Origin: Acidimicrobiaceae bacterium
GTDB taxonomy: Bacteria > Actinomycetota > Acidimicrobiia > Acidimicrobiales > Acidimicrobiaceae
NCBI GenBank assembly: GCA_013044415.1
Contig: JABEUO010000072.1
Span: 1-5,933, forward strand
DNA length: 5,933 nt
Direction: 5' to 3'
In this document: positions 5,902 through 5,933 of the stretch, in pieces
Layout of the letters: the number at the start of each line of letters is the position of its first letter
Numbering within the stretch: position 1 is the first letter of the stretch
Program-made: the position numbers and the translations under genes
The notes under the pieces: generated by a model
Seen by the model: only the letters and a program-made list of their open reading frames with translations
Database searches by the model: none
What the model was told of the DNA's origin: nothing

Positions 5902-5933
5902 ATGGCTGGCGTCGAAGGATACGAGCCGATTGA
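5902..5933 (+). CDS. Possible start of a divergent gene, truncated by window edge
   Basis: ATG at 5902 opens a frame reading MAGVEGYEPI to the right edge, preceded by GGGAG (5889-5893) with 8-base spacing. A gene divergent from tldD would fit the layout. Ten codons are too few to identify a product or exclude chance. Confidence 0.3.
   Translation, partial: MAGVEGYEPI

Overview
The window looks like core-genome DNA from an actinobacterium. The base composition is moderately GC-rich by eye, two genes start with TTG, and galU is followed directly by moeA with an FmdB-type zinc-ribbon gene diverging next to them. The same trio lies together in Mycobacterium tuberculosis (Rv0991c, galU, moeA1). 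The exact lineage cannot be fixed from this sequence; a non-mycobacterial actinobacterium, perhaps Acidimicrobiia-like, is only a guess. There are no mobile elements, RNA genes or CRISPR arrays, and no gene-free stretch over 300 bases.

Layout from left to right. Positions 1-905 (minus strand) hold the first 301 codons of moeA (molybdenum insertion into molybdopterin), cut off by the window edge inside the conserved PGNP motif. Positions 955-1905 (minus) hold galU (UDP-glucose synthesis). A 167-base divergent intergenic region (1906-2072) carries a probable, nearly leaderless galU promoter and, next to the other gene, a 17/18-match CIRCE operator for the heat-shock repressor HrcA. Positions 2073-2378 (plus) encode a small four-cysteine FmdB-type zinc-ribbon protein with a disordered tail, resembling the mycobacterial redox-regulated chaperone Ruc (Rv0991c).

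Positions 2419-5827 (minus) form a tight three-gene operon, tldD - tldE - PHP phosphoesterase. tldD and tldE overlap by 8 bases. The PHP gene starts at a TTG directly after the tldE amber stop, in the same reading frame. TldD and TldE together form a zinc-dependent peptidase; the PHP protein is a predicted metal-dependent phosphoesterase of unknown substrate. The last 106 bases hold the tldD leader, a cluster of CTAG motifs, and a possible divergent gene start that runs off the right edge.

The most informative signal is the CIRCE element controlling the FmdB/Ruc-like gene. It places this uncharacterised-looking small protein in the HrcA heat-shock regulon. I found no evidence of a wholly new system; the other points are an unusual tldE/PHP junction and an unusual gene neighbour for tldDE.
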